Of a stretch of DNA of 18,000 nucleotides, positions 7,300 through 15,285 are shown piece by piece. Source of the stretch: CBDUQN01 sp965369375. GTDB lineage: Bacteria; Krumholzibacteriota; Krumholzibacteriia; Krumholzibacteriales; Krumholzibacteriaceae. Position numbers and translations under genes: made by a program. Where the stretch lies: the NCBI GenBank assembly GCA_965369375.1, contig CBDUQN010000064.1, forward strand, positions 1 to 18,000, written 5' to 3'. The notes beneath the pieces were generated by a model. The model did no database searches and had not been told where the DNA came from. It saw nothing but the letters and a program-made list of their open reading frames with translations. How positions within the stretch are numbered: position 1 is the first letter of the stretch; each line of letters starts with the position of its first letter.

Positions 7300-9191
7300 C
7301 TTTCTAGTTTATACGCTATAATCCTGTTGTCAAAGAATGTCGGCACCAAGAGGAGATTTTCTTCAATGACGTACTCGAAGTTAGCGCAATTGATCTCGGG
7401 CGGTGTCGTATCGAGGATCTTCTCTTTGCGGCTATCGGGTGTGATCCGATAGAGCCTTCCCTCCCAGTGCGAGACGAGAAAGTTGCCTTCCCCGTCGGTC
7501 TCAACCCCGTCGATAATGCCTGCGCCGAGCGTGATTATCGTATTGATCTCCTTGGTCGTAAGATCGACCGCCTTGAGACTGCCGTCACCGTTGTTGCCGA
7601 CGATGAGCTTGCCCTGATGGACGTGAAGACCGTTCGGACGGGCGATTTCTCCGCCGACGAGCCATTCCTCGAATGCGCCGCTCGAGAATTTATAGATAGC
7701 ACCCTTCCCGGAGTCGGAGATATAGATGCTGCCGTCAGGATCTATCGCGAGGTCATTCAAGAAGACCGGCTGTGGAGGGCTGTGTCTACCGAGAATCTTA
7801 GCCTCGGTGATATCGATCTCGACGAGGCTCCTCCGCTCCGCCACGTAGAGCCTGTCACCACTGATCGCCATTCCGACCGGATTGAATAGCCCCGCGAGCC
7901 ACTGCGCTTCATCTATCGCTCCGTCGAGAGACATCTTCGATATGGCCTGCATTCCGACGGGGCCGCTCCGCGTATAGACATCGTAATTTGTTACATAGAT
8001 GACCTTGTTGGACGGATCATAAACGACAGTTTCCGGTGTCCGTAGCTCCTTAGCCGATTCCCACAACTTATGCATCTGTTCATGCTGGAATACGGCGTTG
8101 GCATCCTGGCACATAAATCCCCAGCCGCCGAACGACTCGGCAACCATAAACAGCAATTCGTTCTCACCTTTCTTCAAAGGCAGATAGAGCGCGTCATGCA
8201 ACCCGATAATCCCGAGGAAGGAGGGGTCTCTTTGCTGGTATGCGCTCTCACCGACGAATCGAATATCGCCGTTGAGAAATACGACGACTGCATCGCTATA
8301 CCCGAATGCGTATTTCGCCGGTCCTCCCTTTTCTGAATGAATCGTTGTTTTCGCCAGAACGAGATCCGGTTCCCTCCCGTTCCGTTCGAAGTGCCGCGAC
8401 ACATTGACGAGACCGGTTGCATCACTCGTTACATCCAGCCATTGAGTCTGTTCGAGCACACTCGCATCCGGATACCGCTCGGTATCGATCTCGCTCAGCT
8501 TGAACGGCTGGGAGAGTAGCCACCCGGTGACGAGTCCGGGAGGTGTATCGGTCTCGGGGGGCGGATTGAAATGAATCGTATTATCAGCACGGTACGAAAA
8601 ATTTGAAAAGTACGCCGTTGTGCCCCGGGGACCGGAGACTCCTATCGTGCCCCTGCTGACACCGTGTCTGAGGTCGGTAATCGTCAGTGCCGGCTGATCG
8701 CTTTCGCCGATGTACATACGGGCCTGCGTGCCGGAAACTTCCAGCTTGATATGGAACCACTCGTTATCCGGCAAATCGGTGCCTGCCGTGTACCCCTCCC
8801 CGTTGAAGAGCTGCCAGCAACCGATTCTTTTGAAAACCGGCTCATACTGCACGGCGTCCGGGTAGAGGCCCGCACGATGCGGGCGGACATACACATGCTC
8901 ATAGTCCTCCTGCGTCTGCATACGGAAAATGATTCCGGGGTATGAGCGTGAACCGTCAACGGCGACATCTACCTCGATGACGCCGTTTTCGAATTCCACA
9001 CCCTCGAGATATGCCATGCCGGTGAGCGCCGTGCGCCCCAGGTGTTCCGTAACCGCGGCGTTTCCCAGGACCCATCGATCCGATTCGAACTCGATGGCTT
9101 CATTTTGAGAAAATACCGGCGACGACGGCAAAAAGATCGAGCAACAGACAGAGAGAAAAGCAATAGCGGAACCTCGCTTGCGCGATATCAT
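7296..9191 (-). CDS. Secreted lectin-like domain plus SMP-30/NHL-type beta-propeller protein
   Basis: A 631-residue protein with a signal peptide (about 1-28, basic start, hydrophobic core, VFS cleavage region). Residues about 35-205 look like a concanavalin-A-like jelly roll of the DUF1080/LamG sort: FENGVIEVDVAVDGSRSYPGIIFRM, then EWFHIKLEVSGTQARMYIG and TAYFSNFSYR. A middle region (about 215-395) is a second beta-sandwich-like segment with no clear family. Residues about 400-631 form a propeller with repeats such as GMAISGDRLYVAERRSLVEID, DLAIDPDGSIYISDSGKGAIYKF and VETDGEGNFLVSHWEGRLYRI. These are typical of SMP-30/gluconolactonase or NHL folds. It probably acts outside the cytoplasm, perhaps binding or hydrolysing a carbohydrate or lactone. 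AAGGAGG lies seven bases before the start. It is the first gene of block D. Confidence 0.78.
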   Translation of the reverse strand: MISRKRGSAIAFLSVCCSIFLPSSPVFSQNEAIEFESDRWVLGNAAVTEHLGRTALTGMAYLEGVEFENGVIEVDVAVDGSRSYPGIIFRMQTQEDYEHVYVRPHRAGLYPDAVQYEPVFKRIGCWQLFNGEGYTAGTDLPDNEWFHIKLEVSGTQARMYIGESDQPALTITDLRHGVSRGTIGVSGPRGTTAYFSNFSYRADNTIHFNPPPETDTPPGLVTGWLLSQPFKLSEIDTERYPDASVLEQTQWLDVTSDATGLVNVSRHFERNGREPDLVLAKTTIHSEKGGPAKYAFGYSDAVVVFLNGDIRFVGESAYQQRDPSFLGIIGLHDALYLPLKKGENELLFMVAESFGGWGFMCQDANAVFQHEQMHKLWESAKELRTPETVVYDPSNKVIYVTNYDVYTRSGPVGMQAISKMSLDGAIDEAQWLAGLFNPVGMAISGDRLYVAERRSLVEIDITEAKILGRHSPPQPVFLNDLAIDPDGSIYISDSGKGAIYKFSSGAFEEWLVGGEIARPNGLHVHQGKLIVGNNGDGSLKAVDLTTKEINTIITLGAGIIDGVETDGEGNFLVSHWEGRLYRITPDSRKEKILDTTPPEINCANFEYVIEENLLLVPTFFDNRIIAYKLER

Positions 9192-9301
9192 AACCGGGCC
9201 TCCTTTTCACACAGTGCAACCATATCGGCTTTCGCTCTGAGCGTAACGAAAATGGCCGTTGTAGATACCCACTGGCAAACCCGTGGAACTCCGCCCTGCG
9301 G

Positions 9302-9331
9302 ATTAGTAGAATGCACACAATCACCTGTCAT
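9302..9331 (-). promoter_or_regulatory. Weak candidate promoter for block D
   Basis: In the 199-base gap before the lectin/propeller gene, ATGACA (9331-9326) and ACTAAT (9307-9302) lie 18 bases apart on the minus strand, matching consensus at five and four positions. The same gap holds an imperfect hairpin at 9226-9258 (arms CGGC plus TTTCG and their complements, with bulges) that would lie in the leader RNA. No gene is visible in this gap. Confidence 0.25.
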
Positions 9332-9390
9332 CTCCTAGGTATACGGAAAACTTCCCTCACATTGTTGCATTCCTTATCTGCGCTTCAAGG

Positions 9391-10077
9391 TCAATAATTA
9401 TTTACCTCGGTCAAATAGCGGTAAAGCGGTTCGAGGAGCAGGTAATCGTCTGTAACTACCTCGACGAGCTTCGATGAAAAGAGGGTTCGATCGATCTCGC
9501 GCTCGCAGACGAGATAAAAGCTCTTTCGCTGATACCATTCCTGGATCTCATCCGTATGATCGCTCCTGAATAAGCGCTTGTACTTCTCTCCTCCGAGAAC
9601 GAACCGATCTTGCTTTCCATAGAACGCTATCGCCTTCAAGAATTATTGCGGATTCCCGTCAATTTGTTCTCTCAGCTGATCCATGGTGCTTCTCGAAGCG
9701 CTGTAGTACCCCATGCCGTACCGGTACGCATCGGGAGTGAGCTCGAAGAAATAGGCGGGAGAATCCTTCCAATCTCCGACCCTTCGCTTGAATCCGAGCC
9801 ACGTCCTGTCCTTGAAGAGGGATTTGTCCTTCGAAAATCTCGTATCGCGATGAATGCGCGAGATCGTCTTGTTGACCGCCGGACGCACTTCGAGCCGGGG
9901 ATCGATCGATGACACGGTCCTGCCCAGGTCGACCGCGAGCGCCCTGAATGGGTTCAGGAGGTATTTATTATAGATGTTCCGGTTTCGCTCGAACCAATCC
10001 CTGCTGTTCTTCCAGTGCGCGTCATGCAGGAATTTGAGCGTCTCTTTCGAAAATCCGTTGAAGAATTGCTCACGCAT
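9391..10077 (-). pseudogene. DUF2461 family gene interrupted by an in-frame TAA
   Basis: The whole reading frame is 228 codons plus stop, the normal size for DUF2461 (PF09365). It is cut by TAA at 9643-9645 after residue 144. The N-terminal part has the family signatures FLHDAHWKNSRDWFERNRNIY and SRIHRDTRFSKDKSLFKDRT. The part after the stop continues in the same frame with LKAIAFYGKQDRF, LGGEKYKRLF and EWYQRKSFYLV, which are the usual C-terminal family segments. This is therefore a nonsense change and not a frameshift. Both halves are otherwise well preserved, so the change is recent or a base-calling error; a CAA, GAA or AAA codon would restore it with one substitution. TAA ends other genes in this window normally, so code change is unlikely. 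The start overlaps the end of the aminotransferase gene by 8 bases. DUF2461 function is unknown. Confidence 0.85.
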
Positions 10078-11479
10078 CTCGAAATTCTTCGAGAAATTTC
10101 AGGAAGGTCTCCACATCTTTAAAATTTGAAACGAGGCCGATGGAAACACGCACCGCGCCCGGGCTATCGCTGTCGACACACTGCTTGAATTCGTTGTATG
10201 TCATCCTCGCCTCGGGTTGATTGAAGCATCTATCGAGTTCTTCCTTCGTCAATCCGAGCGCCATTTCTCCGGCACCGGGATTACAGAAGCATCCCGTGCG
10301 AAGCGAAATGTTCCATTCGCCCGCGCGTTTCTCGATGAGTTCCTGGTCAACGACATAGCCCGAACTATCGAACATATTAAATGACACCGCTCCACCCCGG
10401 TCCTTCATATCGGTCGGTCCGTATACCCGAATCATATTCTTGCCGTTTCCATGAGAGAGCTCGAGCATGCGCTCTATGAGCCAGCCCGTCAGGCACTTGA
10501 CGCGCGTGTGTATCTTGTCGAGCCCGATTTCCGAGATGAAGTCAAGTCCCTGCTCGATCGCGGGAAGGCTCGCATAGTTTAGCGTGCCGTCCTCGAATCC
10601 CTGCGCGCCGGGAGCAAGGAAATACCGGTCCGCCTGCACCGAAGCGATGGTGATTGTTCCGCCTGCAAACCAGGGCCTATGGAGCTTTTCGAGCGCTTTC
10701 CGGCGGGCGATGAGCGCGCCGACCCCTGTAGGGTACCCAAACATCTTGTAGAATGAAATTGCCACATAGTCGGGATGCCAGCGGCCGAGATCGAGCCTGT
10801 TCGTCGGCACGAACGCCGCCGCATCGAGCAGAACATCCCAGCCATGCGCCTGGGCGCGTTCGATCAGTCCAAGCGAAGGCTGAACACCGGAAAAATTGGA
10901 TTGCGCGGGGATGGCAAAGAGTCTGTTCTTCGATGTCCCGAAATCGCTCAAGTATCTCTCCAGGGCACATTCGAGCATGTGCATATCCGGCGGTACCACG
11001 GGAATGTAACGGGTGATCGCGCCGCGAGCGCGATCGAACTCCCTGATACCGTTAACCGAATTGTGGTTATCGAAGCTCAAGAGAAAGATATCACCTTCGT
11101 GAAATGGGTATCCTTCGCCTACGAGCTTGAGGGCATGGGTCGCATTGGCGGTTAAAATGGGGACATATTCCTCCGGTGATGCGTTGAAAAACTCGAGAAT
11201 GCGGCGCCGGCATTGCTCCACACATTCTGTGGCAAGCGTCGAGGATGGGCTGAACGAATGCGGATTGCCGATCACGCTGTTGAGAAGAAACTCCGCGTGA
11301 TCCTTCACCTGAGAATCTCCGTACAAGCCTGCACCAGTGTAGTCGAGGTATACATGCCCCTGCTTGTCGATTCGTGAGAACTCGGCGGCGCGCAGATCGT
11401 CAATGGAGGATGTGGTCCCGTACTCGGGATACCGCTCGAGGAAGATCCTGTATGTCCCTTCTTTTGCATCTTTTGCCAT
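10070..11479 (-). CDS. Class V aminotransferase, Moco-sulfurase (ABA3/MOCOS)-like, no MOSC domain
   Basis: A 469-residue PLP enzyme of the NifS fold. It resembles the N-terminal sulfurase domain of eukaryotic molybdenum-cofactor sulfurases more than ordinary cysteine desulfurases. The matching segments are VYLDYTGAGLYGDSQ (43-57), FDNHNSVNGI (136-145), DVLLDAAAFVPT (215-226), the Schiff-base lysine K245 in SFYKMFGYPTGVGALI, RTGCFCNPGAGE (394-405) with candidate persulfide cysteines C397 and C399, and GAVRVSIGLVSNFKDV (441-456). ABA3 and MOCOS take sulfur from cysteine and add it to Moco, but they carry a C-terminal MOSC domain that is absent here and not visible nearby. The sulfur acceptor is therefore unknown. 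The start ATG has AAGGA nine bases upstream. It is the first gene of block C, with a candidate promoter at 11556-11584. Confidence 0.85.
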   Translation of the reverse strand: MAKDAKEGTYRIFLERYPEYGTTSSIDDLRAAEFSRIDKQGHVYLDYTGAGLYGDSQVKDHAEFLLNSVIGNPHSFSPSSTLATECVEQCRRRILEFFNASPEEYVPILTANATHALKLVGEGYPFHEGDIFLLSFDNHNSVNGIREFDRARGAITRYIPVVPPDMHMLECALERYLSDFGTSKNRLFAIPAQSNFSGVQPSLGLIERAQAHGWDVLLDAAAFVPTNRLDLGRWHPDYVAISFYKMFGYPTGVGALIARRKALEKLHRPWFAGGTITIASVQADRYFLAPGAQGFEDGTLNYASLPAIEQGLDFISEIGLDKIHTRVKCLTGWLIERMLELSHGNGKNMIRVYGPTDMKDRGGAVSFNMFDSSGYVVDQELIEKRAGEWNISLRTGCFCNPGAGEMALGLTKEELDRCFNQPEARMTYNEFKQCVDSDSPGAVRVSIGLVSNFKDVETFLKFLEEFRDA

Positions 11480-11555
11480 CGGTGCGAATCCTTTCGGTAC
11501 CGGAGGAAAATTTCATCAGCTGACTTCACCCGGAGCTCGAATCCACGCGATACCT

Positions 11556-11584
11556 ATAATAAGAAATTACGGGCGGGCAGTCTA
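11556..11584 (-). promoter_or_regulatory. Candidate promoter for the Moco-sulfurase-like gene
   Basis: On the minus strand TAGACT (11584-11579) and TATTAT (11561-11556) are 17 bases apart, giving a start near 11549 and a leader of about 70 bases. Match to consensus is four of six and five of six. Confidence 0.4.
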
Positions 11585-11708
11585 ATCGAAAAACCATTCA
11601 ACTCGTGCTTCGCGCGTCGAGAGCCTCCCGGTAATGTCGAACGGCCTCATACGCCATGAGCAAAACCTCCCGCGCAGATATCCAACGCCGGCAGTATAGC
11701 GAAAAGGA

Positions 11709-11736
11709 TAGACTTGATCCACAACGGTTCTATAAT
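11709..11736 (+). promoter_or_regulatory. Candidate promoter for the 774-residue propeller gene
   Basis: TAGACT (11709-11714) and a perfect TATAAT (11731-11736) are 16 bases apart, about 50 bases before the start codon. The -35 box is weak but uses the same TAGACT hexamer as the divergent promoter. Confidence 0.45.
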
Positions 11737-11787
11737 GTTTTACACGATTAGTATTTCCAGGGGACACATAAAAAGGAGTCAGCAAAT

Positions 11788-14112
11788 ATGCTTAAGAAAC
11801 TTCTCTTCGTTTCAATCGTTCTTCTGGCATTCCAGGCAAGAGCCGACGTCACGGTAACAACGGTTGATTTCCTGAAAGAGATGGGAGTAACTGTCAATGC
11901 CGCAGGACCGTTGCTCGTGCAGATGGATAATGAGCGAAATCGACTCTTCGTGGCGAACACGCTTACATCTTCATTATCGGTCATCGATTGCGGGACAAAC
12001 ACAGTAGTAAACATCCCGCTCGGAGGACGGGCGCTGCAGCACCTCAAATCGGAGGCGATGACCGTCCGGCGTAAAACCGGCGAGGTCTACCTCATCGGCG
12101 CGAAGTGCGTTCATCTCGTCGATCCAGAAACAGGAAAATCAAAAACGATCGAGACCGAAGTTCAGTTCGAATCGATCGCCGTCGATGATGAAACGGGAAA
12201 CGTTTTTATTACGGGGCGGGAGCACAAATCGCTCGGCTTTATCAAAGCGGGCTCGAAAAAGATCAAGATGCTGAGATGGCTCGATACCCGGGAAGACCTG
12301 ATCAATCTCAATCAAACACCACCACCCCCAATCCGGAAGGTAATCTCGGACAGCGATCGCGGGCAGATCATAGCTGTAGACGGTTTCACATCGACCCTCT
12401 ATCTGTTCGATGCAAAGAAGGGCAGAAAGATCTCCTCCCGGCCGCTGCCGTTGACGAGCGGCGGCCGCTGGCACCTCGCCGGATACAACGAGGCGAATCA
12501 CTGTCTCTATCTGGTCGTTGAAACGGACAAGCGGAAGGTGATCGAAGCGGCGAAGATCGATATCGCCGGCGATAACGACGCCGTCGTGCCGCTCCCCGAA
12601 TTCACCGAGGGCGTCGGCATCATCTACAACCCACGCCGCGACGAGGTCTACATTCCCTACGACAACCATCCATCGGTGCACGTAGCCACGTTCGAGGGCA
12701 ACGGGAACCTCGAAGAGATAAAAATACCGGCATACGGAAACGACGCGAGCGCCATCGATCTGGAAAACGACCTCCTCTATGTCGCGAGCTGGGCCTTCGG
12801 GGAAGTCGACGTTATCGATCTGAAATCGCAAAAACTCGTAAAACGGATCGCCGATCTCGGTATCATCCCACATATGTTCGTGATCGCATTCAATCCAAAC
12901 AACAACCGCATCTACTTTCCGAAGGGCGCTACGGCGGTCAATGGAACATTCGGCGCCGCCGTGAGCGTTCTCGATCCCGTGAGTGAAAAAATCGAAAAAA
13001 TCCATACCGGCTGGTCACCGATCGATCTCATCGAATTGAAGGACCGCAGGAGCTTTCTCGTTTTCAACTCCGAAGATCAGTTCGCAGAGGTTCGCGGTGA
13101 CGGCGGTTACAAGATGCACACACTCCCCTTCGACTACCCCATCCAGGCGACGTACGGCCCCGAGGGGGACATCTACCTTTCGTACGGTCCGCATCAATCG
13201 TACTGGCCGACCGTTTATATCTGGGATGCGAAGAACGGGATCCTTACCATCGACGTGGAGAGCTTAAGCTTCTACGACCGCCGCATACCGCGGCAGGCGC
13301 ACGAGATGGCGCTCGATCGCGACGGCATCCTCTACTTCACGCAGAACAACTGGGGGAAGGAGGAGCAGTTCCTCGGGCTCTTGATTGATCAGGTGCGCGT
13401 TTACGAGGCCGGCAAGCGACTGGGCCTCGTGGATGAGGTCGAACGCGAAATCACCCAGCGGATACTGCGGTATGATCCGGCTTTGAACCGGCTCTACCTC
13501 GTGCGCGTCGGTGAAATGGACGATGATCAGAGCATTCTGCAGATCATAGATCCGGCGGAGAAAAGCGTTATCAAAAAAATTCCAGTAGGATTAACCGCAT
13601 CCGATCTCATTTTTGACGACGAAAAGATATATGTCGCCAATTTCGATTCCAGGAGCGTTTCCATCATAGACAAAACAGATTTCTCAGCAGAGGAAATCGA
13701 AACGGATGAGATGCCGCTGAAACTCTGCCGGGCCGCAAATGATGCTTTCGTCATCTGCCACCTCAAAAATACACTTCAGCAGGTGCGGGAAAAGGGCAAG
13801 AGATACAAGATCCCCTTCAAGGGACTGCCCGATAATTGTTTTGTGTGGGAAGACAAGGTTGTTATTACATCACACAGCCCATCGGAACTCTCTATAATTC
13901 AGTTCGATCCGGAGGAGGAATCGTTTACCTTGCTGCACAAACTCGAATATCCTTACGGAGACACGCGGTTTGATTCCGGAAATGTTTCGTTCTATGTCGG
14001 GGGACAGTTCGGTGATGCACTATTCGAAATTACACAGGGAAAAACAGACAGCGAAGGCAGGCTCTGGATCACCGATTTCCTCTCCGGGAAGCTGTTCATT
14101 CTGGAGCGGTGA
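11788..14112 (+). CDS. Large secreted YVTN-type beta-propeller protein
   Basis: A 774-residue protein with a clear signal peptide (residues 1-19, ending QARA before DVT) and no lipobox, so it is periplasmic or secreted. Propeller repeats run through most of its length, with YVTN-like blades such as LFVANTLTSSLSVID (53-67), LLYVASWAFGEVDVID (near 330) and IYVANFDSRSVSIID (near 614). Others are less regular, such as GNVFITGREHKSLGFI and GILYFTQNNWG. The length suggests two propellers or one propeller with large insertions. No catalytic motif is recognised, and such proteins often serve as binding or surface proteins. AAGGAG lies nine bases upstream of ATG. It is the only plus-strand gene here and stands alone between a divergent promoter region and a convergent hairpin. 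It is not obviously a paralogue of the lectin/propeller protein at 7296-9191, although both are secreted propellers. Confidence 0.85.
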   Translation: MLKKLLFVSIVLLAFQARADVTVTTVDFLKEMGVTVNAAGPLLVQMDNERNRLFVANTLTSSLSVIDCGTNTVVNIPLGGRALQHLKSEAMTVRRKTGEVYLIGAKCVHLVDPETGKSKTIETEVQFESIAVDDETGNVFITGREHKSLGFIKAGSKKIKMLRWLDTREDLINLNQTPPPPIRKVISDSDRGQIIAVDGFTSTLYLFDAKKGRKISSRPLPLTSGGRWHLAGYNEANHCLYLVVETDKRKVIEAAKIDIAGDNDAVVPLPEFTEGVGIIYNPRRDEVYIPYDNHPSVHVATFEGNGNLEEIKIPAYGNDASAIDLENDLLYVASWAFGEVDVIDLKSQKLVKRIADLGIIPHMFVIAFNPNNNRIYFPKGATAVNGTFGAAVSVLDPVSEKIEKIHTGWSPIDLIELKDRRSFLVFNSEDQFAEVRGDGGYKMHTLPFDYPIQATYGPEGDIYLSYGPHQSYWPTVYIWDAKNGILTIDVESLSFYDRRIPRQAHEMALDRDGILYFTQNNWGKEEQFLGLLIDQVRVYEAGKRLGLVDEVEREITQRILRYDPALNRLYLVRVGEMDDDQSILQIIDPAEKSVIKKIPVGLTASDLIFDDEKIYVANFDSRSVSIIDKTDFSAEEIETDEMPLKLCRAANDAFVICHLKNTLQQVREKGKRYKIPFKGLPDNCFVWEDKVVITSHSPSELSIIQFDPEEESFTLLHKLEYPYGDTRFDSGNVSFYVGGQFGDALFEITQGKTDSEGRLWITDFLSGKLFILER

Positions 14113-14151
14113 TCGACCAGCTCCCACGCGTCGGCAAATTGACTTCCCGGA
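14083..14151. terminator. Nested hairpin at the convergent gene junction, possible bidirectional terminator
   Basis: An inner hairpin has arms GGAGCGGT (14103-14110) and ACC-A-GCTCC (14116-14124), with one bulged A and the loop GATCG. It includes the TGA stop of the plus-strand propeller gene. An outer pair of perfect 9-base arms, TCCGGGAAG (14083-14091) and CTTCCCGGA (14143-14151), encloses it and reaches the stop codon of the minus-strand gene at 14152. Neither strand has a run of T after the hairpin, so this is not a standard intrinsic terminator. The location between converging genes suggests transcription ending or transcript-end protection (inference). Confidence 0.4.
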
Positions 14152-15276
14152 TCAAATGTATCGTGTCCAGCTCCGGGGATGCGAACGCTTGTAATTGCGG
14201 TACAACAGGCAGCAGGGATAGAGGACGATGAGCACCACCGCTGCGGCAAGGTACGCAGCCCCGAGACCGAGCCGCATATGAACCCCCAGCACACGCGCCG
14301 CCCCTTCAAGAACCAGTATGTGAAGCACATAGAAGAAAAGCGCCGTCTGACCGAATATGAGGATCGGATTGCTCGATCCCATCCGCTCGCCGAAGCGCTC
14401 CTGAAACTTGAACAACAGGCCGAGAACACCTCCCATGATGGCGAGCTGCAGAGACACAAACGACAGAGATGGCGGATATTTGCTCACGTGAAGCCATTGA
14501 ATGAGGGAGCTGTCATCTCTCAGCAGCAGCATGTTTCCATAGCCGTTTAAACCTCTGATAACTAAAAAGAGAATGAATCCTATCGCGGAGCCAATCCATA
14601 ACATCCTTCTCACCTCACCGAGCGCCACACCTTTCTGCCTGACCTGATGTATATGCCGACCGAAAGCGAATCCCAGCACCATCACGGCAAGCCACGGAAG
14701 CACCGGATAACCGATCACCACCCTGCGAAATATTCCCCCGTGGAAAAGCAGTGCACCGGCAATGGTCGGATTGCCGCCACCGAGCTCGATCGCAACACCG
14801 GTGATAATCTCGCTCACCACGAGAAATCCGGCGGCGATTACAACAAGCCACACCGTCCGCAACCGGCGAAGCGGAGCCATAAGCATCAGAGACACCCCGA
14901 TGGCGAAAAGAACCTGGAGAAGAACCTGTCCCGGATACCAGACCAATGAGATGAGGATCGGATCGAGAGCGGTGATAATGAGGCCTCTCGTGAGCAGATG
15001 CCGGTCGATCGACCATGCATCGCTGCCGGACTGAAGGCGTTTCGCGATACTCAGCGCCACAGCCGTTCCCGCGAGGAAGAGAAACGTCGGGGCGCAGATG
15101 TGCGTGATCCAGCGCGTCCAGAACTGGGCAGCTGGAAGCGCCGTTCCCGGCGTATAGAGAAAAAACGAATCGGTGCTGAGCCGGCCGGCGTTGAACGCCG
15201 CAGAAGCGTGGTCGATGGCCATGAGAATCATCACAAAGCCACGCATCCAGTCAATTGCAGGCAATCGGGGTTTCAT
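14152..15276 (-). CDS. DUF1624/HGSNAT-like integral membrane acyltransferase homologue
   Basis: A 374-residue membrane protein with about ten hydrophobic segments. The N-terminal signature IDWMRGFVMILMAIDHASAAF (split about residues 8-28), together with TRWITHICAPTFLFLAG (54-70), is typical of the DUF1624/HGSNAT-catalytic group (PF07786). In lysosomal HGSNAT this fold moves an acetyl group from cytosolic acetyl-CoA across the membrane onto glucosamine. Bacterial members are probably similar transmembrane acyltransferases acting on cell-surface sugars, but the substrate is unknown. H23 and H59 are conserved-looking candidates for acyl transfer. It starts 9 bases after the stop of the six-helix membrane gene and has no strong Shine-Dalgarno site, so coupling is likely. 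It is the last gene of block A. Confidence 0.8.
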   Translation of the reverse strand: MKPRLPAIDWMRGFVMILMAIDHASAAFNAGRLSTDSFFLYTPGTALPAAQFWTRWITHICAPTFLFLAGTAVALSIAKRLQSGSDAWSIDRHLLTRGLIITALDPILISLVWYPGQVLLQVLFAIGVSLMLMAPLRRLRTVWLVVIAAGFLVVSEIITGVAIELGGGNPTIAGALLFHGGIFRRVVIGYPVLPWLAVMVLGFAFGRHIHQVRQKGVALGEVRRMLWIGSAIGFILFLVIRGLNGYGNMLLLRDDSSLIQWLHVSKYPPSLSFVSLQLAIMGGVLGLLFKFQERFGERMGSSNPILIFGQTALFFYVLHILVLEGAARVLGVHMRLGLGAAYLAAAVVLIVLYPCCLLYRNYKRSHPRSWTRYI

Positions 15277-15285
15277 GAAGAAATG

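Larger units (their letters stand above)
11480..11787. other. Divergent intergenic region, 308 bases, no gene
   Basis: This region separates the minus-strand aminotransferase from the plus-strand propeller gene. It holds outward-facing candidate promoters near each end (11556-11584 minus and 11709-11736 plus). A short inverted repeat lies between them (CTCAT at 11646-11650, ATGAG at 11656-11660) and could be an operator half-site pair or chance. A 67-codon minus-strand reading frame (11582-11785) has no family likeness and no ribosome site, and overlaps the promoter area, so it is not called. Confidence 0.6.

Noticed and set aside
9226..9258. Imperfect hairpin in the leader of the lectin/propeller gene as a terminator or riboswitch
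   Set aside because: The stem has two bulges, no T-run follows, and no known riboswitch core is recognisable.
9643..9645. Stop-codon reassignment or programmed read-through as the reason for the TAA in DUF2461
   Set aside because: TAA, TAG and TGA all end other intact genes here (for example 1914, 4004 and 9391), and no read-through context is visible. A mutation or sequencing error is simpler.
11582..11785. A 67-codon minus-strand frame in the divergent intergenic region
   Set aside because: No ribosome site and no family likeness; it covers a candidate promoter and leads into no gene.
12139..13005. A 288-codon open frame on the minus strand
   Set aside because: It is opposite the 774-residue propeller gene, shows only V/D/R-rich low-information sequence, and has no ribosome site worth noting.
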